From Ancylothrix sp. D3o (GTDB lineage Bacteria > Cyanobacteriota > Cyanobacteriia > Cyanobacteriales > Oscillatoriaceae), in NCBI RefSeq assembly GCF_025370775.1, contig NZ_JAMXEX010000005.1, positions 1 through 64,000 on the forward strand: DNA of 64,000 nt, given 5' to 3'. Shown piece after piece: positions 37,930 through 46,563 of the stretch (positions are counted from its first letter, which is position 1; the number at the start of each line of letters is the position of its first letter). Both the position numbers and the translations under genes were made by a program. The notes under the pieces were generated by a model. It searched no databases. It saw nothing but the letters and a program-made list of their open reading frames with translations, and had not been told where the DNA came from.

Positions 37930-38292
37930 ATGTCTGATTTACCGGCTTTGAATTTTGATACAATTTGGGCGATTCTCAAGGAAGAATTGGATGATGCGAC
38001 GGTTAACCGGCTGGTGTGGCATTATTTGGGTTATCGTTATGATCAGGCTTGTCTTAAGTGGGATAATTCGGGTGTTTCTGAGGAGTGGCGTTCCGAGTAT
38101 CCCGAACCACCAGATTTTATTGAAAATCGGCCTCCTACTGTTAAGTTAACGCGCTCTATTCCGCCGGAAAATAAGCAGCTTTTGAAGGAAAAGTTAGGAT
38201 TTAAGGGATATAAAGTTGGTGAGTTTGGGCCGCGACAAACGCGCCGCGCAACGATGGCGAATTGGTTGTTAAGTTATATGGCTGGTTTGTAG
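37930..38292 (+). CDS. DUF1823 protein
   Basis: 120 residues without membrane helices. Recognisable family segments are TIWAILKEELDDATVNRLVW, HYLGYRY, SEEWRSEYPEPPDFIENRPP and a C-terminal RRATMANWLLSYM. DUF1823 occurs in cyanobacteria and plant plastids; no function is known to me. It lies between a CPBP protease and a Ser/Thr kinase in the same direction. Confidence 0.8.
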   Translation: MSDLPALNFDTIWAILKEELDDATVNRLVWHYLGYRYDQACLKWDNSGVSEEWRSEYPEPPDFIENRPPTVKLTRSIPPENKQLLKEKLGFKGYKVGEFGPRQTRRATMANWLLSYMAGL

Positions 38293-38336
38293 TGGGGGCT
38301 GCGCCCACCGGCTTTTTAATGGTGGGCTATGCCCAC
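38292..38336 (+). repeat. Paired GTGGG/CCCAC hairpins before the kinase gene
   Basis: Two small hairpins follow each other: GTGGGGGCTGCGCCCAC at 38292-38308 and GTGGGCTATGCCCAC at 38322-38336. The second covers the ATG at 38329, which argues against that ATG as the kinase start. Confidence 0.5.
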
Positions 38337-38346
38337 TCTACAAAGT

Positions 38347-39813
38347 ATGTTTGAATTAGGTTTTATTTTAGGAAATCGCTATCAGCTTAAGGAGTGTTTT
38401 TCTCAAAATTCTGGCCGCGAGACTTGGCTGGCTGAGGATTTGAAATTGAGTGAGAAAGTTGTGGTGAAGTTGTTGTTTTTTGGGGCGGGGATGTTCTGGG
38501 ATGATTTAAAGTTGTTTGAGCGAGAAGCTGAGGTTTTGCAACAGTTAAGTCATCCGCTGATTCCTAAATATCGAGATTATTTTTCGGTGGATGAACCGGC
38601 GGTGTGTTTTGCTTTGGTTCAAGATTATATTCCGGGGGTTTCTCTGAAAAAATTGCTGGAAGAAAAAAGGAGTTTTTCTGAGGAGGAGGTGCGGAATATT
38701 GCGGGGGATGTTTTGGATGTTTTAATTTATTTACATGGGTTGACTCCTGCGGTTTTGCATCGGGATATTAAGCCGAGTAATTTGATTTTAGGGGAGGATG
38801 GGAAGGTTTTTTTGGTGGATTTTGGGGCGGTGCAAAATCAAATGCGGGTTTCTGGTTCTACGTTTACGGTGGTGGGGACTTATGGCTATGCGCCGGTGGA
38901 GCAGTATGGCGGACAGGCGGCTACGGCTTCTGATTTATATGCTTTGGGGGCGACCATTATACATTTAATAACAGGGATTGCGCCGGCAGATTTGCCTTTG
39001 CGGGAATTACGGATTCAGTTTGAGGAGCGGGTAGGCAGGGATGTGAGTTTATATTTCGTGCGGTGGTTGGAACGCATGACGGAACCGACTCTGGAACGGC
39101 GTTTTAAGTCGGCGGTGCAGGCGCGGGATGCAATTGCGGGCCGGTTAAGTATAGGGGGGCAAAGTGAGAGATATGAAGGGTTGCCGGTGGGGACGCGGGT
39201 TGTTTTAAATGTGGCGGAGGGGAAGTTGGAAATTTCGATTCCGGCGCGGGTGGAGGTGGAGGTTTTTGAGCCGGTGAAGTTAATTTTAACTCGCGGTTGG
39301 GATAGGTTTAAAAGGGGCTTGAAGTTGTTAGTAGATAATCTAAAAAATTCGTCTCTTTTTGCAAGATCACCGGGGTTGGTGCGGGTTGGTTTTGTGGGTG
39401 GGGGTTTGGTGTTGGTTGGTATAGGTTTTCCGGCTATTTTTTCGCTGATTCCATTTTTGGGGGGTCTGCTTTTTTTTGGGGTTTGTTTTGCTGCGGGGAA
39501 TTGGTTGGGGCGTTCTCGAAGTTATTTTGAGCGGACTTATGTTTGTTTTGATTCGGAAAAATTTGTGATAGAGTTTCAGGAGGTTTGGGCTTGGAGTTAT
39601 CGGCGGTTTGGTGGGGAGACGAGGGAAATTTTGGGGGTGTCTGTTGGGCCTTTTTCTGAGGGAAATGGGCCGGCTTTGTTGGCGGTGATTTTACGGGTGG
39701 GGATGTTTTCGGGGAGGCTGGAAAATTTGGCTTTTGGGCAAGAGTTGAGTGAGGCTGAGTTGAATGAGTTGGTGCGGGTGATTGGGGATTGGTTGGGCTT
39801 AGCTGCCGGTTAA
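38347..39813 (+). CDS. Ser/Thr protein kinase (PknB type) with C-terminal membrane segment
   Basis: 488 residues from ATG 38347 (MFELGFILGNRYQL, the usual kinase start); an ATG six codons earlier lies in a hairpin. Kinase domain about 8-270: catalytic Lys in VVVKLLFFG, catalytic loop VLHRDIKPSNLIL, metal-binding VDFGAVQ, activation segment TYGYAPVEQYGG and DLYALGATIIHLITG, all intact. The glycine loop is weak. After a linker come one or two hydrophobic helices (about 355-395) and a small C-terminal domain beginning FERTYVCFDSEKFVIEF, which resembles regions seen in other cyanobacterial kinases and membrane proteins but which I cannot name. The kinase domain precedes the membrane span. Targets unknown. 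Confidence 0.88.
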   Translation: MFELGFILGNRYQLKECFSQNSGRETWLAEDLKLSEKVVVKLLFFGAGMFWDDLKLFEREAEVLQQLSHPLIPKYRDYFSVDEPAVCFALVQDYIPGVSLKKLLEEKRSFSEEEVRNIAGDVLDVLIYLHGLTPAVLHRDIKPSNLILGEDGKVFLVDFGAVQNQMRVSGSTFTVVGTYGYAPVEQYGGQAATASDLYALGATIIHLITGIAPADLPLRELRIQFEERVGRDVSLYFVRWLERMTEPTLERRFKSAVQARDAIAGRLSIGGQSERYEGLPVGTRVVLNVAEGKLEISIPARVEVEVFEPVKLILTRGWDRFKRGLKLLVDNLKNSSLFARSPGLVRVGFVGGGLVLVGIGFPAIFSLIPFLGGLLFFGVCFAAGNWLGRSRSYFERTYVCFDSEKFVIEFQEVWAWSYRRFGGETREILGVSVGPFSEGNGPALLAVILRVGMFSGRLENLAFGQELSEAELNELVRVIGDWLGLAAG

Positions 39814-40228
39814 GCAGTGTCTACATGAATAAAATTCGGTGATGGGGGTTAGGGTGATAGGGGGTTTTGGGGGGATAGGATTTTGTTTTTGGAGGAGCCG
39901 GTTTTAGCCGATGGCGTTGCTTAGTGAGGGGTTAATTAACTTTAGCTTGTTAATTAATAATTAATAAAATTTATGGTTTGGATTGCGGCTAAGGTCAGAT
40001 GCTAAAAATTATAAGCGTCCCTAGATATTTTCAGTGATTTTCATTTCTGCTTTTAGAAATTGATGGGGAGGGAGGTTGAGAAACTGTGCAGAAAGGGTAG
40101 TTTTTTTAGAAAAAAAAGCTAGAAATATTTGCTGGTGAGGGTTTGAGGGATGCCGGTGGATAGAGTTTCCGCACCGGCCACAAACGCTCACACACTTAAA
40201 TTGCAATCAAACTGAAGCGTAAAAGACG
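39814..40228. other. Intergenic region beside the IS630 remnant, no gene seen
   Basis: 415 bp. It would be expected to hold the catalytic half of the transposase if the element at 40229 were complete, but no DDE motif or frame is visible. Confidence 0.5.
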
Positions 40229-40675
40229 CTAAACTCGGCTGAGAGGTAAACGCACTTTATGTTTTCTCAAAATGCGAGTTACTTGTGTAGCGCTGATTTC
40301 GATAGATGTTTCTTTAGCTAAATGAGCCGCTAACCGCTGACTCGTCCAAACATCAAAATCATAGCTTAGCTTTTTTGGTTCTTTTTTCACGACATCAAGT
40401 AAAATTTGGATGTAGTCTTCATTGGCTTTGCGGTAGTTTCCTTGTTCCCGCTTGTCTCTTAGACTGTCGAGATCGTCAGGATCGCCATGCACGCACCAAT
40501 AAGCAACCGTGCGGTAAGAACACCCAATGAAGTCAGCGATCTCTTCATAGGTTTTACCATCATTTTGCAATAACAAAATCAAAGCGTGCTCTCGCAATCG
40601 GGGACAGTCGCTCTTTCTGACCGCTTTTTGCAATTGCTTTCTCTGCTCCTCTGTTAAGAAATTTTTTATCGGCAT
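40229..40675 (-). CDS. IS630-type transposase, N-terminal HTH part only
   Basis: 148 residues from the ATG at 40675 (MPIKNFLTEEQRKQLQ); the longer frame adds 39 non-family residues. The protein has the two-part helix-turn-helix of IS630 transposases: HALILLLQNDGKTYEEIADF with IGCSYRTVAYWCVHGD, and SQRLAAHLAKETSIEISATQ with VTRILRKHKVR. The DDE domain that should follow is missing. It is a different lineage from the remnant at 22752. In two-frame IS630 elements this would be OrfA, but there is no OrfB. Probably an element remnant. Confidence 0.72.
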   Translation of the reverse strand: MPIKNFLTEEQRKQLQKAVRKSDCPRLREHALILLLQNDGKTYEEIADFIGCSYRTVAYWCVHGDPDDLDSLRDKREQGNYRKANEDYIQILLDVVKKEPKKLSYDFDVWTSQRLAAHLAKETSIEISATQVTRILRKHKVRLPLSRV

Positions 40676-40830
40676 AACCCTTTTTCTTGAAAATTCTTCT
40701 TTATATATTTTATGATATTTAGGTGTTTTTTGGGGGAGGGTGACTGGTAATGGCCGATCTGTAATGGGGGAATCGTCCTCACCTGGCCTCAATTACAATT
40801 GACCTGTGCTGTTATTTTTCTTGATTCAGC

Positions 40831-40860
40831 AGTCACCAATCACCAATGACCAGTGACAAT
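40831..40860. repeat. Short CACCAAT/TGACCAGT heptamer-like repeat
   Basis: Tandem words TCACCAA, TCACCAA, TGACCAG, TGACAAT resemble the short tandemly repeated sequences common in filamentous cyanobacteria. Confidence 0.45.
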
Positions 40861-40930
40861 ATAAAAACGGTCAAAAATCCTCAACACGGATAGCCGAAAC
40901 AAAATCTCTCGTTTAAAAGTAGAAAATGCT

Positions 40931-42055
40931 ATGTCAATGGTAAAATTACCCGGCCTCAAAACAATCATTGAAAGTTTGAGCCGCGAACGAAGTCTACCTG
41001 AGTCGGCAGTGCAAAACGCCCTAAAAGAAGCGCTCAAGAGCGGTTATGAACGTTATCGCCGCACACAAGTCACAGAAAACCCAAACTTCACAGAGGATTA
41101 CTTCGACAATTTTAACGTGCAGCTTGACCTCGTAGGGGAAGGCTACCGCATCCTGGCAACTAAAACTGTTGTCGAAGAGGTTGTGGAACCAGATAAAGAA
41201 GTTGCGTTAAAAACTTTATCAAAAATTGCCATCAGAGCAAAGATAGGTGACACGATTATGGTTGATGTTACCCCGTTGCAAGGAGACTTTGGCCGGTTGG
41301 CAGCATTGCAAACTAAACAAGTTTTGACGCAAAAACTTCAAGAACAACAGTTAAAAATTGTTCAAGAACTTTTTCAACCTTTACGCGGTACAGTTCTGGA
41401 TGGGAAAGTGCATCGAATCGACCGCAAAGCGGCAATTTTTGCGTTGAATGCTGGGGTAGGAAATCCAGAAGTGTATGCCGAACTTCCCAACTATGAAAAA
41501 CTGCATCAAGATAATTATGTTATGGGTGCAACGATGAAAGTTTATCTTAAAAAAGTGTACGATACTCCGCGCCAAGGGCCGCCTCTTCGGGTTTCTCGCG
41601 CTACCACCGGCCTCGTCTCTGGAATGTTAACGAGTTTAGTTCCAGAAATTCAACAACAAATCATCGAAATTACTAACATTGTCCGCGACTCTACTCCCGC
41701 CAAGCCAGAAATACCTTCTCGTACCAAAATAGCGGTCAATACTCAACAAGATGATATCGATCCGGTTAGCATTTGTGAGGGGGAAAACTCTGGCAATATT
41801 GCTGTAATTTCTAAAGAATTAGGCGGCGAAAAAATAGAAATTTTGCTGTGGTCTGAAGATCCTTGTGTTTATATCAAAAATGCTTTGATGCCGGCTACTG
41901 TGCAAGAAGTTATCATTCTTGATGCCGAAAAACAACAGGCACAAGTTACCCTTACTCCCGATCAATTGCCTTTGGCACTTGGGCTTGATGAACAAAATGT
42001 CAAACTTGCTTCTCGTTTAACCGGCTGGAGAATTGATTTGATTACGGGAGAATAA
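40931..42055 (+). CDS. Degenerate NusA-like protein
   Basis: 374 residues. The NusA N-terminal domain is recognisable (SMVKLPGLKTIIESLSRERS, ALKSGYERYRRTQ), then an S1-like region (GTVLDGKVHRIDRKAAIFAL), the segment PPLRVSRATTGLVSGMLTSL before KH1, and a KH pair ending RLTGWRIDLITG. True NusA has GPRGSRV and IGKEGQN loops in its KH domains; here the equivalents read CEGENSGNIAV and LGLDEQNVKL, so both GxxG RNA-binding loops are lost. The neighbours rimP and infB that normally flank nusA are absent. It is therefore most likely a second, diverged copy rather than the main transcription factor. It may have lost RNA binding or taken a new role. Confidence 0.75.
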   Translation: MSMVKLPGLKTIIESLSRERSLPESAVQNALKEALKSGYERYRRTQVTENPNFTEDYFDNFNVQLDLVGEGYRILATKTVVEEVVEPDKEVALKTLSKIAIRAKIGDTIMVDVTPLQGDFGRLAALQTKQVLTQKLQEQQLKIVQELFQPLRGTVLDGKVHRIDRKAAIFALNAGVGNPEVYAELPNYEKLHQDNYVMGATMKVYLKKVYDTPRQGPPLRVSRATTGLVSGMLTSLVPEIQQQIIEITNIVRDSTPAKPEIPSRTKIAVNTQQDDIDPVSICEGENSGNIAVISKELGGEKIEILLWSEDPCVYIKNALMPATVQEVIILDAEKQQAQVTLTPDQLPLALGLDEQNVKLASRLTGWRIDLITGE

Positions 42056-42106
42056 ATTTAATTTTTTCCTCCTCACTCCTAACCTCCTATACCATTAGGG
42101 GGAGAC

Positions 42107-42135
42107 GTGGGAAAAAAAGCCGGCTTTTTCTCACC
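42107..42135 (+). terminator. Probable terminator after the NusA-like gene
   Basis: GTGGGA7GCC pairs imperfectly with GGCT5CTCAC around a small loop, giving an A-rich stem with a T run. Confidence 0.4.
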
Positions 42136-42144
42136 CAAAAGATA

Positions 42145-42231
42145 CTCCTAGCGACAGTAGCCGGCCTCTGGTGTCTATGGCAAAAATTTACATAGTTACT
42201 CGCAATTAAATTAGACAGATATCGCTAGGAG
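42145..42231 (+). promoter_or_regulatory. Leader inverted repeat that covers the amylase ribosome site
   Basis: CTCCTAGCGA at 42145-42154 is the exact reverse complement of TCGCTAGGAG at 42222-42231. The downstream arm contains the ribosome site AGGAG, nine bases before the ATG at 42241. If transcription starts upstream of 42145 the mRNA could fold with the ribosome site paired, so the leader may control translation. Confidence 0.5.
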
Positions 42232-42240
42232 CAATCTTTC

Positions 42241-44181
42241 ATGGAACCAAAATCTACCGTTCAAACAAAAATCGTATCTTTAACCGAAGCAGAAGGTATT
42301 ATCGATGCCGGTACTGCTGAACAAATTAACCTCGCGCAACAAGATGAAAACCCTTATGAATTTCTTTACACGCGATCTATAGAATTTCGTCAAGAAACAA
42401 TTTATTTTATTGTTGTTGACCGCTTCAATGATGGCGACCCTGATAATGATGAAGGCCCAAACCCTGAACTTTACGACCCGAATAGCCAAGATTGGGGCAA
42501 ATATTGGGGGGGAGATTTACAAGGAATTATTGATAAATTAGATTACCTCAAAGGTATGGGAGTTACTGCGGTTTGGCTGACTCCTTTGTTTGAACAAGTC
42601 GAAGCTTTGTTTGTGGAACAAGCCGCAATTCACGGCTACTGGATTAAAGATTTTAAACGCATTAATCCCCGTTTTATTGGCAAGAATGAAGACCCCTCTC
42701 TCAACAAAACTCAAGAGGCGAAAAATACAACTTTTGACCGCTTAATTGAGGAGTTGCACAAGCGAGATATGAAGTTTATTCTCGATATTGTGTGTAACCA
42801 CAGTAACCCGGATTTCAGCGGTAAAAAAGGCGAGTTATACGATGATGGGGTGAAAATTGCTGATTTTAATAATGATGAAAAAAACTGGTATCACCACTAT
42901 GGGGAGGTGACAAATTGGGAGGATGAATGGCAAGTTTTAAACTGTGAATTATCCGGGTTGGCTACGTTTAATGAAAATAATGTCGAGTACCGCGATTATA
43001 TCAAATCTGCGATTAAGCAATGGATTGACCGGGGTGTAGATGCTTTGCGGGTGGATACGGTTAAGCATATGCCAATTTGGTTTTGGCAAGAATTTACTGC
43101 CGATATCCAAACTTATAAACCTGATATTTTTGTGTTTGGAGAATGGATTTGCAGCCATCCTCAAAATGCTCGCTCGGTTGACTATGCAAACCGTTCGGGA
43201 ATGACTATTTTAGATTTTGGTTTGTGTATGGCAATTCGTCAAGCTTTGGCGGCGGGAGATCCGGCGGGTTTCCAGCTAATCCAAGATATTTTTGACATGG
43301 ATCATTTGTATGAAAGTGCAACGGAGTTGATTACGTTTATCGATAATCACGATATGCACCGCTTCCAATCGCTTAATGCTGATCCTGATATTTTGCGGAT
43401 GGCGATTATTTTGGTGATGACAAGTCGGGGGATTCCTTGTGTCTATTATGGCACGGAACAATATTTGCACGATGATACTAATTGTGATGGCAATATTTAC
43501 GGTAATAATGACCCGTATAACCGGCCTATGATGGATAAATGGGATACGGATAGTCAAATTTATCGGGATATGCGTTTACTTTCTGGTTTACGCCGTTTAA
43601 ATCCTGCGGTTTGTTTGGGTAGTCAATGGCAAAAATACATCACTCCAGATGTTTATTGTTATGTGCGCCGCTATCGGGATTCGCGCTGTTTTGTGGCGAT
43701 GAATCGTTCTTTTGAGCCGGTGAAAATTGAGCAGGTGTTAACAGATTTACCTGATGGTGAGCATACTTGTGTTGTTTCACGGCGTAAATTTGAGGTGACG
43801 GATGGCTGTTTGCATAATTTGGAATTAGAACCAAAAGATGTAGTAGTAATTAGTCATGTTGGCGAACGCATAAAAGGGAAAGTGATTGCGCGGGTACAGG
43901 TAAATGGCATTAATACAAATCCGGGTGAAACTGTGGTGATTATTGGCGATTGTCCGGAGTTAGGAAATTGGGATCTTGCTAAGGCTTACCCGATGGAATA
44001 TGTTAATGCAAATACTTGGTTTGCGGAAATTCCTTTTGATGAAACTGCGGGTAAACCTATTGCTTATAAGTATGCAATGTGGCGAGACGGAGGTTCGCCG
44101 GCGCGTGAAAATATTGTCTGTCGCCGGTGGCTTTTGGCTGATGAGGGAATTGTGAAATGGCGTGATTCTTGGGCTCATTAA
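42241..44181 (+). CDS. Alpha-amylase family (GH13) enzyme with C-terminal CBM20 starch-binding domain
   Basis: 646 residues, no signal peptide, so cytoplasmic. GH13 regions: DIVCNHSN (I), GVDALRVDTVKHM with the nucleophile Asp (II), FVFGEWIC with the acid Glu (III), FIDNHDMHRF with the transition-state Asp (IV); RFNDGDPDNDEGPNP is a calcium-site-like loop as in cyclodextrin glucanotransferases. Residues about 545-646 (RVQVNGINTNPGETVVIIGD, CPELGNWDLAKAYPM, TWFAEIPF, YKYAMWRDGG) form a CBM20 domain. Expected role: cleavage or transfer of alpha-1,4-glucan, that is internal glycogen. The first 45 residues are an extra acidic stretch. Ribosome site AGGAG lies in an inverted repeat. Confidence 0.9.
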   Translation: MEPKSTVQTKIVSLTEAEGIIDAGTAEQINLAQQDENPYEFLYTRSIEFRQETIYFIVVDRFNDGDPDNDEGPNPELYDPNSQDWGKYWGGDLQGIIDKLDYLKGMGVTAVWLTPLFEQVEALFVEQAAIHGYWIKDFKRINPRFIGKNEDPSLNKTQEAKNTTFDRLIEELHKRDMKFILDIVCNHSNPDFSGKKGELYDDGVKIADFNNDEKNWYHHYGEVTNWEDEWQVLNCELSGLATFNENNVEYRDYIKSAIKQWIDRGVDALRVDTVKHMPIWFWQEFTADIQTYKPDIFVFGEWICSHPQNARSVDYANRSGMTILDFGLCMAIRQALAAGDPAGFQLIQDIFDMDHLYESATELITFIDNHDMHRFQSLNADPDILRMAIILVMTSRGIPCVYYGTEQYLHDDTNCDGNIYGNNDPYNRPMMDKWDTDSQIYRDMRLLSGLRRLNPAVCLGSQWQKYITPDVYCYVRRYRDSRCFVAMNRSFEPVKIEQVLTDLPDGEHTCVVSRRKFEVTDGCLHNLELEPKDVVVISHVGERIKGKVIARVQVNGINTNPGETVVIIGDCPELGNWDLAKAYPMEYVNANTWFAEIPFDETAGKPIAYKYAMWRDGGSPARENIVCRRWLLADEGIVKWRDSWAH

Positions 44182-44233
44182 AGTGATTGTATGTAGTTAA
44201 GCTTACATACCCAGAGATTTTTAATTTAATTTA

Positions 44234-44261
44234 AGCCTCCTAATTAATTGGGAGGTTTTTT
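44234..44261 (+). terminator. Terminator after the amylase gene
   Basis: CCTCCTAATT pairs with AATTGGGAGG (one G-U pair) and is followed by six T. Confidence 0.75.
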
Positions 44262-44449
44262 GCTGGGTAATGGAAATTATGACAGAAATTGATGAGATAA
44301 TTACGGTGTGGCCGGTGGAATAACAAACCGTTTGCTGGTAGTTCCGGCGGAACGTCTGTACGGGGAGGTGGGAAGATTCAAAACTGTGAAAAATTGTTAG
44401 AGTGAAAAAATGATAATTAATATTGCTACCGGCAAGTGAGGTTTCATTT

Positions 44450-45211
44450 ATGGTGATTAGCAGTCAATCGGATCTGCCAGCACTTCCGCCAACGGATCTT
44501 TGGAGTGAAGAGTTACCCTTTGAACTTCCGCCGGAGTCATCACTTCCGCCAACGGATCTTTGGAGTGAGGAGCCACCATTGGAAAGTTATCGTCATCTCA
44601 AACAACTGCTTTTATTCTTAAGTTGCTTAGAGCGTTTATGGCAAGATCGCAATGATTTTTTTGCGGCTGCGAACATGAGCGTTTATTACAGTTTAAAGCA
44701 GTTAAAATCACGCGATTTTCGCGGGCCAGATTTTTTTGTAGTGTTAGGAACAGAACGCCGCGAACGCAAAAGCTGGACGGTGTGGGAGGAAGATGGAAAA
44801 TACCCGGATTTTATAGTCGAGATTTTATCAGAATCAACGGCTGCAAATGACCGGGGAATCAAGAAACAAATTTATCAAGATATTTGGCATACTTCCGAAT
44901 ATTTTTTCTTTGAGCCTTACAAGTTGCAATTTGAAGGCTATAAACTCCTTAATGGAAAATATGAAGAAATAGTGCCAAATGAGCGCGGCTGGCGTTGGAG
45001 TGAACAGTTGCAATTATTTCTAGGTGTTTTTGAGGAAAAATTGCGCTTTTTTACTCCTGATGGTGTGTTAGTTCCCACACCAGAGGAAGCCGAAGTGCAA
45101 GAACGCCGGCGAGCAGAACAAGCAGAAATGCGAACAGAACAAGCAGAAGCACAAGCCGCAAAACTGTTAAGAAAGTTGCAAGAATTGGGGGTGAATGTAG
45201 AAGAATTGTAA
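44450..45211 (+). CDS. Uma2 family (DUF820) putative nuclease
   Basis: 253 residues from the ATG at 44450, with GTGAGG eight bases before it. The N-terminus holds a repeated LPPTDLWSEE sequence (residues about 11-40) produced by a 60-bp duplication. The core is PD-(D/E)XK-like: GPDFFVVLGTERRERKSW, KYPDFIVEILSEST and a following Lys-containing helix KKQIYQDIWHTSEYFFFEP. The C-terminus is a coiled coil rich in EQAE. Uma2 proteins are hugely expanded in cyanobacteria; nuclease activity is predicted from the fold, the role is unknown. It precedes bioF but functional linkage is not implied. Confidence 0.82.
   Translation: MVISSQSDLPALPPTDLWSEELPFELPPESSLPPTDLWSEEPPLESYRHLKQLLLFLSCLERLWQDRNDFFAAANMSVYYSLKQLKSRDFRGPDFFVVLGTERRERKSWTVWEEDGKYPDFIVEILSESTAANDRGIKKQIYQDIWHTSEYFFFEPYKLQFEGYKLLNGKYEEIVPNERGWRWSEQLQLFLGVFEEKLRFFTPDGVLVPTPEEAEVQERRRAEQAEMRTEQAEAQAAKLLRKLQELGVNVEEL
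44481..44568 (+). repeat. Duplicated 28-bp block, copies 60 bp apart
   Basis: CACTTCCGCCAACGGATC and the following ten bases occur at 44481-44508 and again at 44541-44568, in frame in the Uma2 gene. Confidence 0.9.
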
Positions 45212-45267
45212 TAAAATAAGCGATGCTCTTGGGGTTTAACTTTCTCTCAAAACCCCCCGCTAATCAA

Positions 45268-46443
45268 ATGCCAAAAGATCCCTATTCTTGGATAGAAAAC
45301 TCGCTGCAAACCATCCACAAAGCCGGCTGGTATCGTTCTGTACAAACCATAAATAAACTCCCCGGCTCCACCGTTGAAATAGACGGCAAAACGCTTATCA
45401 ATTTTGCCGGCAATGATTATCTCGGACTAGCAGGACATCCGCGTTTAATTGAAGCAGCAATAAACGCCACCAAAGAATACGGCACCGGCACAACAGGCTC
45501 ACGTTTAATAACCGGCCACCGCGACATCCACCGGCAACTAGAACTAGCCATCGCTTCCCTCAAAAAAACCCAAGATGCCATCGTTTTCAGTTCCGGTTAT
45601 CTTGCCAATATTGGCACCATTTCCGCCTTAGTTGGCAAGCGAGATTTAATACTATCTGATGGCTACAATCATTCTAGCTTAAAGGCCGGTGCAACACTCA
45701 GCCAAGCCACAGTTTTTGAGTACCGGCATAACGACATTCAACACCTAGAAATCCTCCTCAACCAACACCGCGAAAATTACCGCAAATGCCTGATAATTAC
45801 TGATACTGTTTTTAGCATGGATGGTGATATTTGTCAACTGCCGAACCTATTAAATTTAGCCGAAAAATATAGCAGTATGCTGCTAGTAGATGAAGCACAC
45901 GGCACCGGCATATTTGGAGAAAAAGGAAGCGGAGTAGTAGAGCATTTTGGATACACCGGCCACCCTTTAATTCAAATGGGAACCTTAAGCAAAGCATTAG
46001 GCAGTTTAGGGGGATATGTGGCCGGTTCTAGTAGCTTAATAGATTATCTCAGAAATCGCGCTCCCAGTTGGATATATACCACCGGCTTATCCCCAGCAGA
46101 TACAGCAGCAGCATTAGAAGCCATTCATCTGATTAAAGAAGAACCCCAGCGGCGAAAAAAGCTATGGGAAAATGTGGAATTTTTGAAATATTTGTTAGCA
46201 GAATATCAGATTAAAACTCTATTTCAAGAATCGCCTATTTTTTCTGTGCCGGTCAAAGATGCGGAAACAGTTTTTGAGTTAGGAAAGCATTTAAAAGAAG
46301 CGGGGATATTAACCGGCATAATTCGACCTCCGACAGTCCCCACAAGCCGAATACGCATTACTTTAATAGCCCCGCATTCATCTGAACACTTAACAGAACT
46401 AGGGCGAGTTTTGGAGAGCGTGTTAAACCTAGATAAAACCTGA
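45268..46443 (+). CDS. bioF: 8-amino-7-oxononanoate synthase
   Basis: 391 residues from the ATG at 45268 ([16 protein letters not shown]); an ATG at 45223 would add 15 residues and cannot be excluded. It belongs to the alpha-oxoamine synthases: [36 protein letters not shown], the Asp/His segment [18 protein letters not shown] and the PLP-binding Lys in [12 protein letters not shown]. It condenses pimeloyl-ACP (or CoA) with alanine in biotin synthesis. Other bio genes are not next to it. A possible hairpin follows. Confidence 0.9.
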   Translation: MPKDPYSWIENSLQTIHKAGWYRSVQTINKLPGSTVEIDGKTLINFAGNDYLGLAGHPRLIEAAINATKEYGTGTTGSRLITGHRDIHRQLELAIASLKKTQDAIVFSSGYLANIGTISALVGKRDLILSDGYNHSSLKAGATLSQATVFEYRHNDIQHLEILLNQHRENYRKCLIITDTVFSMDGDICQLPNLLNLAEKYSSMLLVDEAHGTGIFGEKGSGVVEHFGYTGHPLIQMGTLSKALGSLGGYVAGSSSLIDYLRNRAPSWIYTTGLSPADTAAALEAIHLIKEEPQRRKKLWENVEFLKYLLAEYQIKTLFQESPIFSVPVKDAETVFELGKHLKEAGILTGIIRPPTVPTSRIRITLIAPHSSEHLTELGRVLESVLNLDKT

Positions 46444-46444
46444 T

Positions 46445-46496
46445 CAACCTGCCTGTTACTTGAGCAAAAAACTTGTAGTTTTCAGGTTGGCTTTTA
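46445..46496 (+). terminator. Possible terminator after bioF
   Basis: CAACCTG at 46445 pairs with CAGGTTG at 46483 across a long loop, followed by CTTTTA. Weak. Confidence 0.3.
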
Positions 46497-46563
46497 TGTC
46501 TTTAATTGGGAAACTTTAGCCATGAAAGTTTTTTTTCAAACCAACTAAAAACCGACCTTTTAA

